From positions 49,855 to 113,854 of the forward strand of contig NZ_MSKS01000003.1 of the NCBI RefSeq assembly GCF_001937445.1: 64,000 nt of DNA, in the 5' to 3' direction. Below the pieces are notes generated by a model. The model ran no database searches and was not told the origin of the DNA. It saw only the letters and a program-made list of their open reading frames with translations. Below are positions 52,549-60,754 of the stretch, in pieces. The first letter of the stretch is position 1. Each line of letters begins with the position of its first letter. This DNA comes from Actinomyces oris (GTDB lineage: Bacteria > Actinomycetota > Actinomycetes > Actinomycetales > Actinomycetaceae). A program made the translations under genes and the position numbers.

Positions 52549-55500
52549 TCAGTCGCCGGTTTCCTGGTCCAGGTCCTCCTCGGTGCCGTTCTGCTCATCC
52601 TCTTCGGAGTCCGACGGCGTCTCAAAGAGTTTCTCCGCATCCTCAATTCTTCCAGCGGCGCGATATGCTACAGCGAGTAAAATCTGTGTCTCTAAGGTAT
52701 CAGGGTGTCTAGTTCCGAGAATGCGACTGCGACCTTGCAAGGCAAGCTTGCAATGTGAAATTCCTTTATTTATTTGTTTTGTGGAAAAATATTCAAAGGC
52801 GAGGTTGTGGTGCAGAGATAATAGGCTTGGATGCAGGGGGTCCATGTATATTTTGCATAACTCTAATGTATTCTTGTTTAATTCTATAGCTTCAAGTTGT
52901 CTGCCTACAAGGAAATACATGTAGGCGAGGTTAACGCGAGTCTCAATAACATTCGATGTCGCTACTCCTTGCATGTGTGCGAAGGATGCAAGATTTTGCT
53001 CTAATAGGGAGGCGGATTTCCTGTACTCTCCAGATTTACTATAAAATACGGCGAGATTGGTGCGTAATTCAAATAGCGTAGGAGATTCTGCAGGTAGAAT
53101 TCGTTCACCTTCAGAGAGGGCTGCTTTTTGCAGCTGGATGGCTTCTGAAATGTTGCCGGCTGCTAGATTGCACGATGCTAGACCTTCCTGAATTGTGAGG
53201 CATAGGACTTTATCCAAGAGTGTTGTGCGTGCGGCTTCCTTAGCGCACTCTTTGAGTAGGCCGAGTGCTTTCGTGTTCTGGCCGACATGATGATAGGCCA
53301 TGCTCAGTTTAATTTTGCACCTAATTGTCTCAGGAGTGTTCGGCCCAAGGTCGTTGCGACATTCTTTCATTGTGGATTCGAGTAGGCGAACAGAATCGTC
53401 AAACCCTCCGGCCAGCATGTAGGAGTCTCCAAGATTAATTTTTACTGCAAGAATTTTTGCACTGTCTTGGGAGGTCGTTTCGAGTACTTTAATGCTGCGT
53501 TCTTGGCGGTTGATGGCCTTGTCGATCATTCCGAGAGATTCGTAAGAGGAGGCCAGGTTATTTAACGTGCCCGAGACTTCCATTGAATTCTGTTGTGAGA
53601 CATAAACTAGAAGATTTTTCTTGAATATGGGGGAGGCAAGGTCGGGACGACCGGCGTCCTGGTAGGCGCTAGCCAGATTGTTTTGCAAAATGAGGGAGTA
53701 GTGGTGAGTTCTTCCCAGTATTCTGGTAATTTTTGCTACCGTTTTGTCGAGAGAGAATGCTACTTGCGGCATCCAGTCATCTGACAAATGGTTAAGGGTT
53801 CTCGCTGCCACTTCCACGATACCGGGGTGAGACAGTATAATTTGTGAATAGTACTGTGATGTAATGGATTGGAGTTGTTCTACTAGGTCAAGTGTGTCTT
53901 CGCGACCCTCTTCAATATTCTTGGGGTCGTTAATTCTGGCGTTGTTGAGAAGGCTGATTACTGTGTTGACCGCCCTAGTTTCAACTATTTTGTCTCCGAA
54001 CTGATTCTCCCGAAATGATTGACATTGAAGACGATGTGCAAAAATTTTCCTACTGTCATGTGTTTTTTGGAAGATGGATCTACTGATAAGAAATGAGGTG
54101 ACATCTCTGACGATTTTTGGGTTATCGCTAAAGTTAAACAGCCAGCGGGTTGGTACGCCAGAAGCGGCAAGAAGGGATATCGTGCTGAGAAGTGATATAG
54201 CGATGCTCTCCTGTTGAGGGTGCTGGGTTCTGAGCTGCTCCAAGGCCTGTTCGTACGCCATGAATAGCGCGACGCCGACAGCCTCTGGGTAGTCATCGCC
54301 CTCGAGGCGACTGATGCTTGACTCGAGTGGGTGATTGCTCAGCCTGCCAAGGTAGTCGGGCAAGGTGTATCCACCCCATTTTGCTGTCGCAGCTGCTTGG
54401 GTTACGGCGACAGGGAGGTCGCCAAGAGCCTCTGCGATCTGATCCGCCGCATCGCGGCGAGTATCGCCGGTGCGTTGGCAGAGAAGCGTGATCGACTGCT
54501 CGCGATCAAAGACGCCGACTTTCAACGGAAGCCATCCCAAACTGTCCCAGTCAAGGTGACGTGTGGTGGTGATGACGACCCGGACTCCGCTGCCCTTGGG
54601 AGTGAGACCCTTCAGGTCGTCGAGATTCTCCACGTTGTCGAAGACGAAAAGTCGGTCCGCCGCATCTGCTGAGCGCAGTTGATCCAGGAAGCGTCGAACA
54701 ATAGTCTCCGGAGGAATGTCCTTCGGTGCATCCATACCAATGCGCAGTGCGAGCTCGTAGAGATCGGCGACAAGCTCCTCACGTGAGGCTGCATTGATCC
54801 ATGCGACGATGGGCCAGCCCTCGTCCTCGCACTTAGCTGCAACTGCAGCGGCCAGTTGAGTCTTGCCGCATCCTCGCATCCCCGTTAGCACTGTGCGAGG
54901 CTCAGCGTGAGTGAAGATGGCATCGAAGAGCTCATCCTGACCTTCTCGCTCGACGAAGCCTGAGGTGACTCTGGGGCGACTACCGAAGCGAATCCGCGTG
55001 GGCAAGGCGGATTGGTTTCGAGTGACCGCTCTATGGATCTCTTGGATATCCGTAGCCGCTGCCGTCAAACGTTCGTTAGTCTCTGCTTGCGCCCCCTGCA
55101 GTTGCTCCACTCCGGCACGTATCTGTTCCTGGCCTGCGAGCAGCTGCTTGAGCGCAGCAATGTCGAAAGCCCGTGAGCCTGGAGCGTGACGGATGAACTC
55201 GTCGGCGACGATGCGGGTCAGGTCATCGAAGAAAGGCTCAGCTGCCGCCTCGACGTTTCGGCGGCGACCAGCCGTCCGCCGTCGGAGGTATGTCTCGAAG
55301 TTGTCCGGGAACCGCACCGCCTCAACGACAGCGTCGTCGTCCCCGCTGAGCTCCGTGAGCGCCACCTCCATCTCGGTGACGGCCCCAGCCAAGGCAAATC
55401 GACTGATTCCGGCCAGTTCATACCTTTCGCTGGCGTCATCCACCTGCTCCTGAAGGCGGGCCTTGATGGACGCCTCCAGCGGATTCTCCTGTCCACCTCG

Positions 55501-55659
55501 AGCCTGCATCAGGCTCCATATGCTGCGCCATGTGTTGACGGCCTCGCCAGGCAGCGATGCCGCGCTGCTCCACGAAGGATCGACGGCCACAGCAGCTCCG
55601 CGCATGAGCAGCCCGGTGATGCTGGCAGACAGGACAGCGAGGGAGAGGGGATCGGCCAT
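52549..55659 (-). CDS. STAND ATPase (NB-ARC) with N-terminal domain and TPR array, copy A
   Basis: About 1036 residues. An N-terminal domain beginning MADPLSLAVLSASITGLLMRG (about 1-165) could be an effector or signalling module. A coiled linker (AFDIAALKQLLAGQEQI) follows. The NB-ARC ATPase spans about 215-500, with Walker A TGMRGCGKT (K266) and Walker B RLFVFDNVEN. The rest is TPR-like helical repeats. STAND proteins of this build are known or suspected antiphage sensors. The NB-ARC part is closely similar to copy B. From about 54150 down to 52680 the DNA is much AT-richer and the TPR sequence is unlike B. The ATG at 55659 is preferred over the TTG five codons upstream. Confidence 0.88.
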   Translation of the reverse strand: MADPLSLAVLSASITGLLMRGAAVAVDPSWSSAASLPGEAVNTWRSIWSLMQARGGQENPLEASIKARLQEQVDDASERYELAGISRFALAGAVTEMEVALTELSGDDDAVVEAVRFPDNFETYLRRRTAGRRRNVEAAAEPFFDDLTRIVADEFIRHAPGSRAFDIAALKQLLAGQEQIRAGVEQLQGAQAETNERLTAAATDIQEIHRAVTRNQSALPTRIRFGSRPRVTSGFVEREGQDELFDAIFTHAEPRTVLTGMRGCGKTQLAAAVAAKCEDEGWPIVAWINAASREELVADLYELALRIGMDAPKDIPPETIVRRFLDQLRSADAADRLFVFDNVENLDDLKGLTPKGSGVRVVITTTRHLDWDSLGWLPLKVGVFDREQSITLLCQRTGDTRRDAADQIAEALGDLPVAVTQAAATAKWGGYTLPDYLGRLSNHPLESSISRLEGDDYPEAVGVALFMAYEQALEQLRTQHPQQESIAISLLSTISLLAASGVPTRWLFNFSDNPKIVRDVTSFLISRSIFQKTHDSRKIFAHRLQCQSFRENQFGDKIVETRAVNTVISLLNNARINDPKNIEEGREDTLDLVEQLQSITSQYYSQIILSHPGIVEVAARTLNHLSDDWMPQVAFSLDKTVAKITRILGRTHHYSLILQNNLASAYQDAGRPDLASPIFKKNLLVYVSQQNSMEVSGTLNNLASSYESLGMIDKAINRQERSIKVLETTSQDSAKILAVKINLGDSYMLAGGFDDSVRLLESTMKECRNDLGPNTPETIRCKIKLSMAYHHVGQNTKALGLLKECAKEAARTTLLDKVLCLTIQEGLASCNLAAGNISEAIQLQKAALSEGERILPAESPTLFELRTNLAVFYSKSGEYRKSASLLEQNLASFAHMQGVATSNVIETRVNLAYMYFLVGRQLEAIELNKNTLELCKIYMDPLHPSLLSLHHNLAFEYFSTKQINKGISHCKLALQGRSRILGTRHPDTLETQILLAVAYRAAGRIEDAEKLFETPSDSEEDEQNGTEEDLDQETGD

Positions 55660-55701
55660 GCCACTATCGTACAAGCGGTCAGCGGTGCCGAAACAGAATT
55701 C

Positions 55702-58700
55702 TCACGGCGTCCCGAAGAGCTTCCTCGCCTCCTCGGACCTCCCCACGGCAAGATAGGCATTGGCGAGGTGATTACGGGTGCTGAGGGTAAGGGGGTGCTG
55801 GGGGCCTAGAACGTAGGTGTGGTCGGTGAGGGTCTGCTCGAACAGGGGGATGGCCTCGTGGAGCCTGCCGGCGGCCTGGTAGGCGCCGGCGAGGTTGTTA
55901 CGCGTGTTGAGGGTGTCGGGATGGTGGGGACCCAGGATATAGGTGTGGTCGGTGAGGGCCTGTTCGAAGAGGGGGATGGCCTGATTGAGCCTGCCGGCTG
56001 CCTGATAGGCGCCGGCGAGATTGTTGCGCGAGGCCAAGGTGTCGCGGTGGTCGGGCCCCAGAATACGGGTGCGGTCTTCGAGGTTCTGCTGGAGCAGGGG
56101 GATGGCCCGGTCGAGTCTGCCGGCTGCCTGATAGGCGCCGGCGAGATTGCCGCGCGAGGCCAAGGTCTCAGGATGGTGGGAACCCAGGACTCGGGTGAAG
56201 TCGGTGAGGTTCCGCTCGAACAGGGGGATGGCCTCGTTGAGCCGGCCGGCCGCCTGGTAGGCGCCGGCGAGCTTGTCCCGCCAGGCCAAGGTCTCAGGAT
56301 GGTCGGGGCCCAGGACTCGGATGAAATCGGTGAGGTTCCGTTCGAACAGGGAGATGGCCTGGTCGAGTCTGCCGGCTGCCTGGTAGGCATTGGCGAGGTT
56401 GCCGCGCGAGGTGAGAGTGACAGGGTGAGCAGGTCCCAGGGTACGGGTGCGGTCTTCGAGGTTCTGCTCGAACAGTTCGATGGCCTCGTCGAGCCTGCCG
56501 GCTGCCTGGTAGGCACTGGCGAGCGTGCTACGTGAGGTGAAGGTGTCGGGGCGGTCAGGGCCCAGAATGCGGATGAAGTCGGTGAGGTTCTGCTCGAACA
56601 GGGCGATTGCCTCATCCAGCCTGCCCGTATCCCGGTAGGCACCGGCGAGACTGTGGCGTGAGGCCAAGGTTTCAGGGTGGTCGAGGCCCAGGGTGCGGGT
56701 GCGGTCTTCGAGGTTCCGCTCAAAGAGGGAGATGGCTTCGTCGAGCCTGCCCGCATCCCGGTAGATGCCGGCGAGTTGATTGCGTGCGCTGAGGGTGTGT
56801 GGATGGTCGGGACCCGCGAGACGGGTGAATTCCTCGAGGTTCTCCTTGTACAGGGAGATGGCTTCGTCGAGCCTGCCCGCATCCCGGAAGGCGCCGGCGA
56901 GACTGTGGCGTGAGGCCAAGGTTTCAGGGTGGTGGGGGCCCATGACGCGGGCGACGTCGTCGAGGTTCTGTTTGTACAAGGTGATGGCTTCGTCGAGCCT
57001 GCCCGCATCCCGGTAGGTGGCGGCGAGGCTGTTACGTGCGGCCGAGGCGCCGGGGCTGTCGGGACCCATGATGCGCATGGCGTCTGCGAGGATCTGCTTC
57101 TTCAGGGTGATGGCCTCGTCGAATCTGCCCGCCTCCCGGTAGGCTCCGGCCAGTTCGTCGCGTGACATGAGGGTGCTGCGGTGGTCGGGGCCCAAGACGT
57201 GGCTGCGGCCGCTGAAAACCTGCTCGTACAGGGGGATGGCCTGATCGAGCCTGCCGGCTGCCTGGTAGGCGCCGGCGAGATTGAGACGTGAGGTCAGGGT
57301 GCTGGGATGGTCGGTGCCCAGGACGCGGATGGAGTCCTCGAGGTTCTGCTCGTACAGGGCGATGGCCTTATCGAGCCTGCCGCTCGCCCGGTAAGTGCCG
57401 GCGAGGTTGTTGCGTGAAGCCAAGGTGTCGGGGTGGTGGGGGCCCAAGACGTCGCAGGCCTGGGTCACGGAGTCAGTGAGGCCAAGGGCTAGCTGCGACA
57501 TCCCAAGACTGGTTGCGTCGTGCAATGTCTCGGCGAGCTTTGAAGACACCCGTGGCTCAGAAAATAATGAATGAGAGTAGTCCTGTGATGTGACTGAGAG
57601 AAACTGCTCGATGAGATGGTGGGTCTCGTCTCGCCGCTGTTCACCATCCTCTAGGCGGTCTATGTCAATCCCGCCGAGAAGTGTTGCAGAGCACCTACGC
57701 GCCTCACCGAGCTTCTTCTGGTCATTCAGGTAGGTCTCCCTGTACACGTGTCCCTGGAGCCAGTGAATAATGGTCTTGTCGCCGTCGCTGGACTCTTGGA
57801 AGATAGCGGCGCTCTTCAGGAAAGACAAGGTGTCGCGTACTGCATCGGAGTCGCCGTCGAGCCTCAAGAGCCAGTGAGTCGGCACTCCGGAAGCAGCCAG
57901 GAGGGACAGTGCGTCGAGGAGCGATACGGCGATCCTCTCCTGCTGAGGATGCTTGGTTCTGAGCTGCTCCAAGACCTGTTCATAGGCCATGAGCAGTGCG
58001 ATGCCGACGGCGTCGGGGTAGTTGGCACCCTCGAGGCGACTGATGCGTGACTCGAGCGGGTGATGACTGAGCCTGTCGAGGTAGCCGGATAAGGCGTATC
58101 CACCCTGTTGTGCTGTCGCGGCGGCTTGGGTGATGGCGACGGGCACGTCGCCCAGCGCATCCGCGATCCGGTCAGCAGCTTCGCGGTGAGTGTCGCCAGT
58201 GTGCTCGCACAGGAGGGAGATCGACTGCTCACGATCGAAGGCACCCACCGTCAACCGCCGCCACCCCGGGCCGTCCCAGTCGAGGTGGCGCGTGGTGGTG
58301 ATGAGGGTCCGGACTCCCGCTCCCTCGGGGATGAGGTCTCTCAGGTCGTCGGGGTTCTCCACGTTGTCGAAGACGAAGAGGCGGTCTGCCGCCTCTGCTG
58401 AGCGCAACCGATCCAGGAGGCGCTGAACAATGACCTCCAGAGGAATGTTCTTCGGTGCGTCGATACCGATCCGCAGCGCGAGTTCGTAGAGGCCGACAAT
58501 GATCTCCTTACGTGAGGTCGCACGAATCCACGCAACCAGGGGCCAGCCCTCCTCCTCGCACCTGGCCGCAACCGCAGCGGCCAGCTGAGTCTTGCCGCTT
58601 CCCCGCATCCCCGTCAGCACTGTGCGAGGCTCGGCGCGAGTGAAGACGGCGTCGAAGAGCTCATCCTGTTCCTGCCGCTTGACGAAACCTGCGGCGATCG

Positions 58701-58758
58701 CGGGACGACTTCCGAAGCGAATTCGCCTAGGAGAAGCGGATGGGTGGCGTGTGGTCAT
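55702..58758 (-). CDS. STAND ATPase (NB-ARC) with long TPR array, N-terminally truncated copy B
   Basis: A 1018-residue protein. It starts MTTRHPSASPRRIRFGSRPA, almost at the NB-ARC domain, with Walker A TGMRGSGKT (K56) and Walker B RLFVFDNVEN. Helical regions and thirteen full 42-residue TPR units follow (for example AYQAAGRLDQAIPLYEQ, later GPDHPETLASR). It lacks the roughly 210 N-terminal residues of copy A. Traces of them lie upstream, cut by an in-frame TAA near 58817 and by fusion to an sbcD fragment. Without the N-terminal domain it may act as a regulator or partner of A, or be decaying. Only 42 bases separate it from copy A. Confidence 0.85.
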   Translation of the reverse strand: MTTRHPSASPRRIRFGSRPAIAAGFVKRQEQDELFDAVFTRAEPRTVLTGMRGSGKTQLAAAVAARCEEEGWPLVAWIRATSRKEIIVGLYELALRIGIDAPKNIPLEVIVQRLLDRLRSAEAADRLFVFDNVENPDDLRDLIPEGAGVRTLITTTRHLDWDGPGWRRLTVGAFDREQSISLLCEHTGDTHREAADRIADALGDVPVAITQAAATAQQGGYALSGYLDRLSHHPLESRISRLEGANYPDAVGIALLMAYEQVLEQLRTKHPQQERIAVSLLDALSLLAASGVPTHWLLRLDGDSDAVRDTLSFLKSAAIFQESSDGDKTIIHWLQGHVYRETYLNDQKKLGEARRCSATLLGGIDIDRLEDGEQRRDETHHLIEQFLSVTSQDYSHSLFSEPRVSSKLAETLHDATSLGMSQLALGLTDSVTQACDVLGPHHPDTLASRNNLAGTYRASGRLDKAIALYEQNLEDSIRVLGTDHPSTLTSRLNLAGAYQAAGRLDQAIPLYEQVFSGRSHVLGPDHRSTLMSRDELAGAYREAGRFDEAITLKKQILADAMRIMGPDSPGASAARNSLAATYRDAGRLDEAITLYKQNLDDVARVMGPHHPETLASRHSLAGAFRDAGRLDEAISLYKENLEEFTRLAGPDHPHTLSARNQLAGIYRDAGRLDEAISLFERNLEDRTRTLGLDHPETLASRHSLAGAYRDTGRLDEAIALFEQNLTDFIRILGPDRPDTFTSRSTLASAYQAAGRLDEAIELFEQNLEDRTRTLGPAHPVTLTSRGNLANAYQAAGRLDQAISLFERNLTDFIRVLGPDHPETLAWRDKLAGAYQAAGRLNEAIPLFERNLTDFTRVLGSHHPETLASRGNLAGAYQAAGRLDRAIPLLQQNLEDRTRILGPDHRDTLASRNNLAGAYQAAGRLNQAIPLFEQALTDHTYILGPHHPDTLNTRNNLAGAYQAAGRLHEAIPLFEQTLTDHTYVLGPQHPLTLSTRNHLANAYLAVGRSEEARKLFGTP
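55720..57450 (-). repeat. Thirteen 126-bp tandem units encoding TPRs
   Basis: The units of 42 codons share a DNA core coding for AGRLDEAI and a GPDHPxTLxSR motif. Neighbouring units are similar at the DNA level, which suggests recent amplification and shuffling. Partial units lie at each end. Confidence 0.85.
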
Positions 58759-58759
58759 G

Positions 58760-58876
58760 TTGCGGATCTCCCCGATGTCCTTGGGTGTCGTCCTCAGCGG
58801 CTCGTGAGGCTGTGCTTACCCCAGGGGAAGCTGTTCCTGCTCGGCCATGAGCTGCTTGAGTGCGGTGATGTCGAAG
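58760..58876 (-). pseudogene. Remnant of the N-terminal linker of NB-ARC copy B
   Basis: On the minus strand the text reads FDITALKQLMAEQEQ, matching FDIAALKQLLAGQEQI of copy A, and later DIGEIR, matching DIQEIH. A TAA near 58817 and shifted frames separate it from the open reading frame at 58758. It shows that copy B once extended further upstream. Confidence 0.7.
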
Positions 58877-59024
58877 GCGGCGTGCGCGTCATTGAGCACG
58901 CCACCCGTGGAAGGTATGCCCCGGTGCTAGTTGAAAGCGTGGAGAAGATCCACATGCAGACACTGCCTCACAGCCTACTGACATCAATGATGACGCCCTG
59001 CGGCGTCAGTCGTCAGCATCCTGG
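58873..59024 (-). pseudogene. Duplicated 5' fragment of sbcD plus its upstream spacer
   Basis: This stretch aligns with 52417-52566: GAAGGCGGCGTGCGCGTCAT is shared, as are GACACTG and CTCACAGCC further on, and GACATCAATGA in the spacer. The copied sbcD start codon is at 58953-58955. The reading frame is broken by indels. At 58873-58878 it joins the NB-ARC copy B remnant at a short shared GAAGGC/GAAAGC. The arrangement is the scar of a tandem duplication. Confidence 0.8.
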
Positions 59025-59058
59025 GAGCGGCTGGAAAGTGGTCACCTCCCAAGAACTG

Positions 59059-59349
59059 CTAGATAAGAGCCGTGCTGGCTGCAATCAACCCGAAGATGAC
59101 TCCCGGAAAGTTAGCTGCAGCCAGCGGCAGGTCGCGTTTCTCTTTGCACAGTCCATAAATGACCCACAACGTGCAGTTCACTGCTGCTACGGATGGCTGG
59201 ATGAAGTCTCCCTTGTTACCGTGCAAGTTGCCGATAATTTGTGGAATGTACGACACGTACATCATCACTGACATCGCAGTTGCGACCCACCCGAGAGTCT
59301 GCATGCGCTTCTCTTTAGTTTGTGCGCGTTCCTCTTCCGCTTTTTCCAC
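59059..59349 (-). CDS. SemiSWEET sugar transporter
   Basis: A 96-residue, three-TM protein. The first TM contains the PQ-type motif MYVSYIPQIIGNLHGNKG, followed by SVAAVNCTLWVIYGL and FPGVIFGLIAASTALI. SemiSWEETs dimerise to make a bidirectional sugar carrier. A charged N-terminus (EKAEEERAQTKEKR) precedes the membrane part. The GTG at 59349 has AGAAGGGA in front. The substrate cannot be read from the sequence. It lies in an AT-richer patch. Confidence 0.85.
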   Translation of the reverse strand: MEKAEEERAQTKEKRMQTLGWVATAMSVMMYVSYIPQIIGNLHGNKGDFIQPSVAAVNCTLWVIYGLCKEKRDLPLAAANFPGVIFGLIAASTALI

Positions 59350-59670
59350 TTTGCGTCCCTTCTTGCGTGGTTGGTTTGCGGGAATGAAGGGTCTGATCGC
59401 AGGACGAAATTAGGGGTGAGGATGTTGGCTTGGGTGGCCGTCGCGCCTGTGAGTGACTCTCTTGTTTTATCTTATCGCGATGATTGTGTGAGTGGAATGT
59501 AACAAATGTGTGATGTGTGTTGGAGGGTGTCGCCCCCTCGAATCCGGGCTGTGCGTCTCACTCCCGGGTTCCACAACGTGTCACCAATGTCCTGACATAG
59601 AGCCGATACCTAGTTTCAAAGGCATCATGCGCACGCGAGGAACGCCGACGTCGGGGAATAGAACTCGGCG
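59350..59670. other. Intergenic region between SemiSWEET and uppP genes
   Basis: I find no supported gene here. It contains an ATCGCGAT palindrome (59474-59481) in an AT-rich stretch (TTTTATCTTATCGCGATGAT) that may hold the SemiSWEET promoter. A weak inverted pair ATCCGGG/CCCGGGT also lies here. It does not fold into a convincing tRNA. Confidence 0.4.
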
Positions 59671-60507
59671 TCAGGCGGCGATGGTGCCTGCAGAGACCAG
59701 GACGATGATGATCAGGCCCAGCAGCACGCGGTAGACGAGGAAGGACGTGAACTTGTTGGAGGACACGAATCGCAGCAGCCAGGCGATGGTCGCGTAGGCG
59801 ACGACGCCGGAGACGACGGTCGCGATAATGGTGGGCGTCCAGCCCACGGTGTCACTGATGGCGCCGGCCTCGGTGACGGCCTCCAGCAGGCCGGCCGCGA
59901 CCAGGGACGGAATCCCCATGAAGAAGGACAGGCGCGTGGCCGTCACCCGATCGAACTTGAGGAACAGGCCGGCCGAGATCGTTGCCCCGGAACGGGAGAT
60001 GCCGGGGAGTACCGGGGACAGGGCCTGGAACGCACCGATGATGAGGGCGTCCTTGACGGTCACGTCCTTCATGCCCTTGGTGAGATTCTGCTGGCGGTCG
60101 GCCAGCCACATGACTGCCGACCACAGGATGAGGGCCCCGGCGATCACCCACAGGGAACGGACCGATTCCTCGATGAAGTCCTTGAGCAGCAGCCCAACAA
60201 CGGCCACCGGGATCGAGCCCAGGATGATGCCCCAGCCGAGCGTGTAGTCGGGGTCCTGCCGGGCCTGCTTGTTGCTCAGGCCTCTGAACCAGGCGGTGAC
60301 GATGCGGACGATGTCGGCCCAGAAGTAGATGATGGCGGCGAGGATCGCGCCCACCTGGATGACGGCGGTGAAGGCGGTCGTGCCTGGTTCGGTGATGTCG
60401 TGGCCGAGCAGCTTCTCGACGATGTTGAGGTGCCCGGTGGAGGACACCGGCAGGAACTCGGTGATGCCCTCGACGATGCCGAGGAGGACGGCGTGCAGCC
60501 AGTTCAA
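59671..60507 (-). CDS. uppP: Undecaprenyl-diphosphatase UppP
   Basis: A 278-residue multi-TM enzyme that dephosphorylates undecaprenyl diphosphate so the carrier lipid of peptidoglycan synthesis can be reused. Its loss or excess affects bacitracin sensitivity. The family motifs EGITEFLPVSSTGHL (13-27) and PGISRSGATISAGLF are intact, and the length is normal. The TTG start at 60507 is supported by AGGAG a few bases upstream. Confidence 0.96.
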   Translation of the reverse strand: MNWLHAVLLGIVEGITEFLPVSSTGHLNIVEKLLGHDITEPGTTAFTAVIQVGAILAAIIYFWADIVRIVTAWFRGLSNKQARQDPDYTLGWGIILGSIPVAVVGLLLKDFIEESVRSLWVIAGALILWSAVMWLADRQQNLTKGMKDVTVKDALIIGAFQALSPVLPGISRSGATISAGLFLKFDRVTATRLSFFMGIPSLVAAGLLEAVTEAGAISDTVGWTPTIIATVVSGVVAYATIAWLLRFVSSNKFTSFLVYRVLLGLIIIVLVSAGTIAA

Positions 60508-60754
60508 AGGGACTCCTGGGGTGGATGGGTTGTGGACTCACGGCAGGTTACCGGCGCACGAGGTGGGGAAACGGCCGGGCCACTGTGGTACCCGCCGCAG
60601 CGGTGGCGGTTCAGCCGTGCGGCGACACCGGGGCAAAGGCCCAACTCTGTGGCCGCGTATCAGTTTGTGCCCCTTTTATAACGTTAGAGGCGTGGCAAGT
60701 CCAGCCCGTGTGATCCCTGCGTGTGGCCGAGGAGCGGCCGTCGGCTGCTGCGAC
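60508..60754. other. Intergenic region upstream of uppP
   Basis: No gene is supported here. CTTTTATAAC occurs at 60673-60682, the same 10-mer as just upstream of the AAA ATPase gene (61910-61919). It could belong to the uppP promoter or mark a boundary of the AAA gene segment. Confidence 0.35.

Noticed and set aside
55720..57450. Regular repeats that could be taken for a CRISPR array
   Set aside because: The period is 126 bp with an uninterrupted reading frame encoding TPR units. No spacers and no cas genes are present.
59500..59600. Possible tRNA-like 3' half (CTCGAATCC)
   Set aside because: No acceptor, D-arm or anticodon stem of the right size can be formed.
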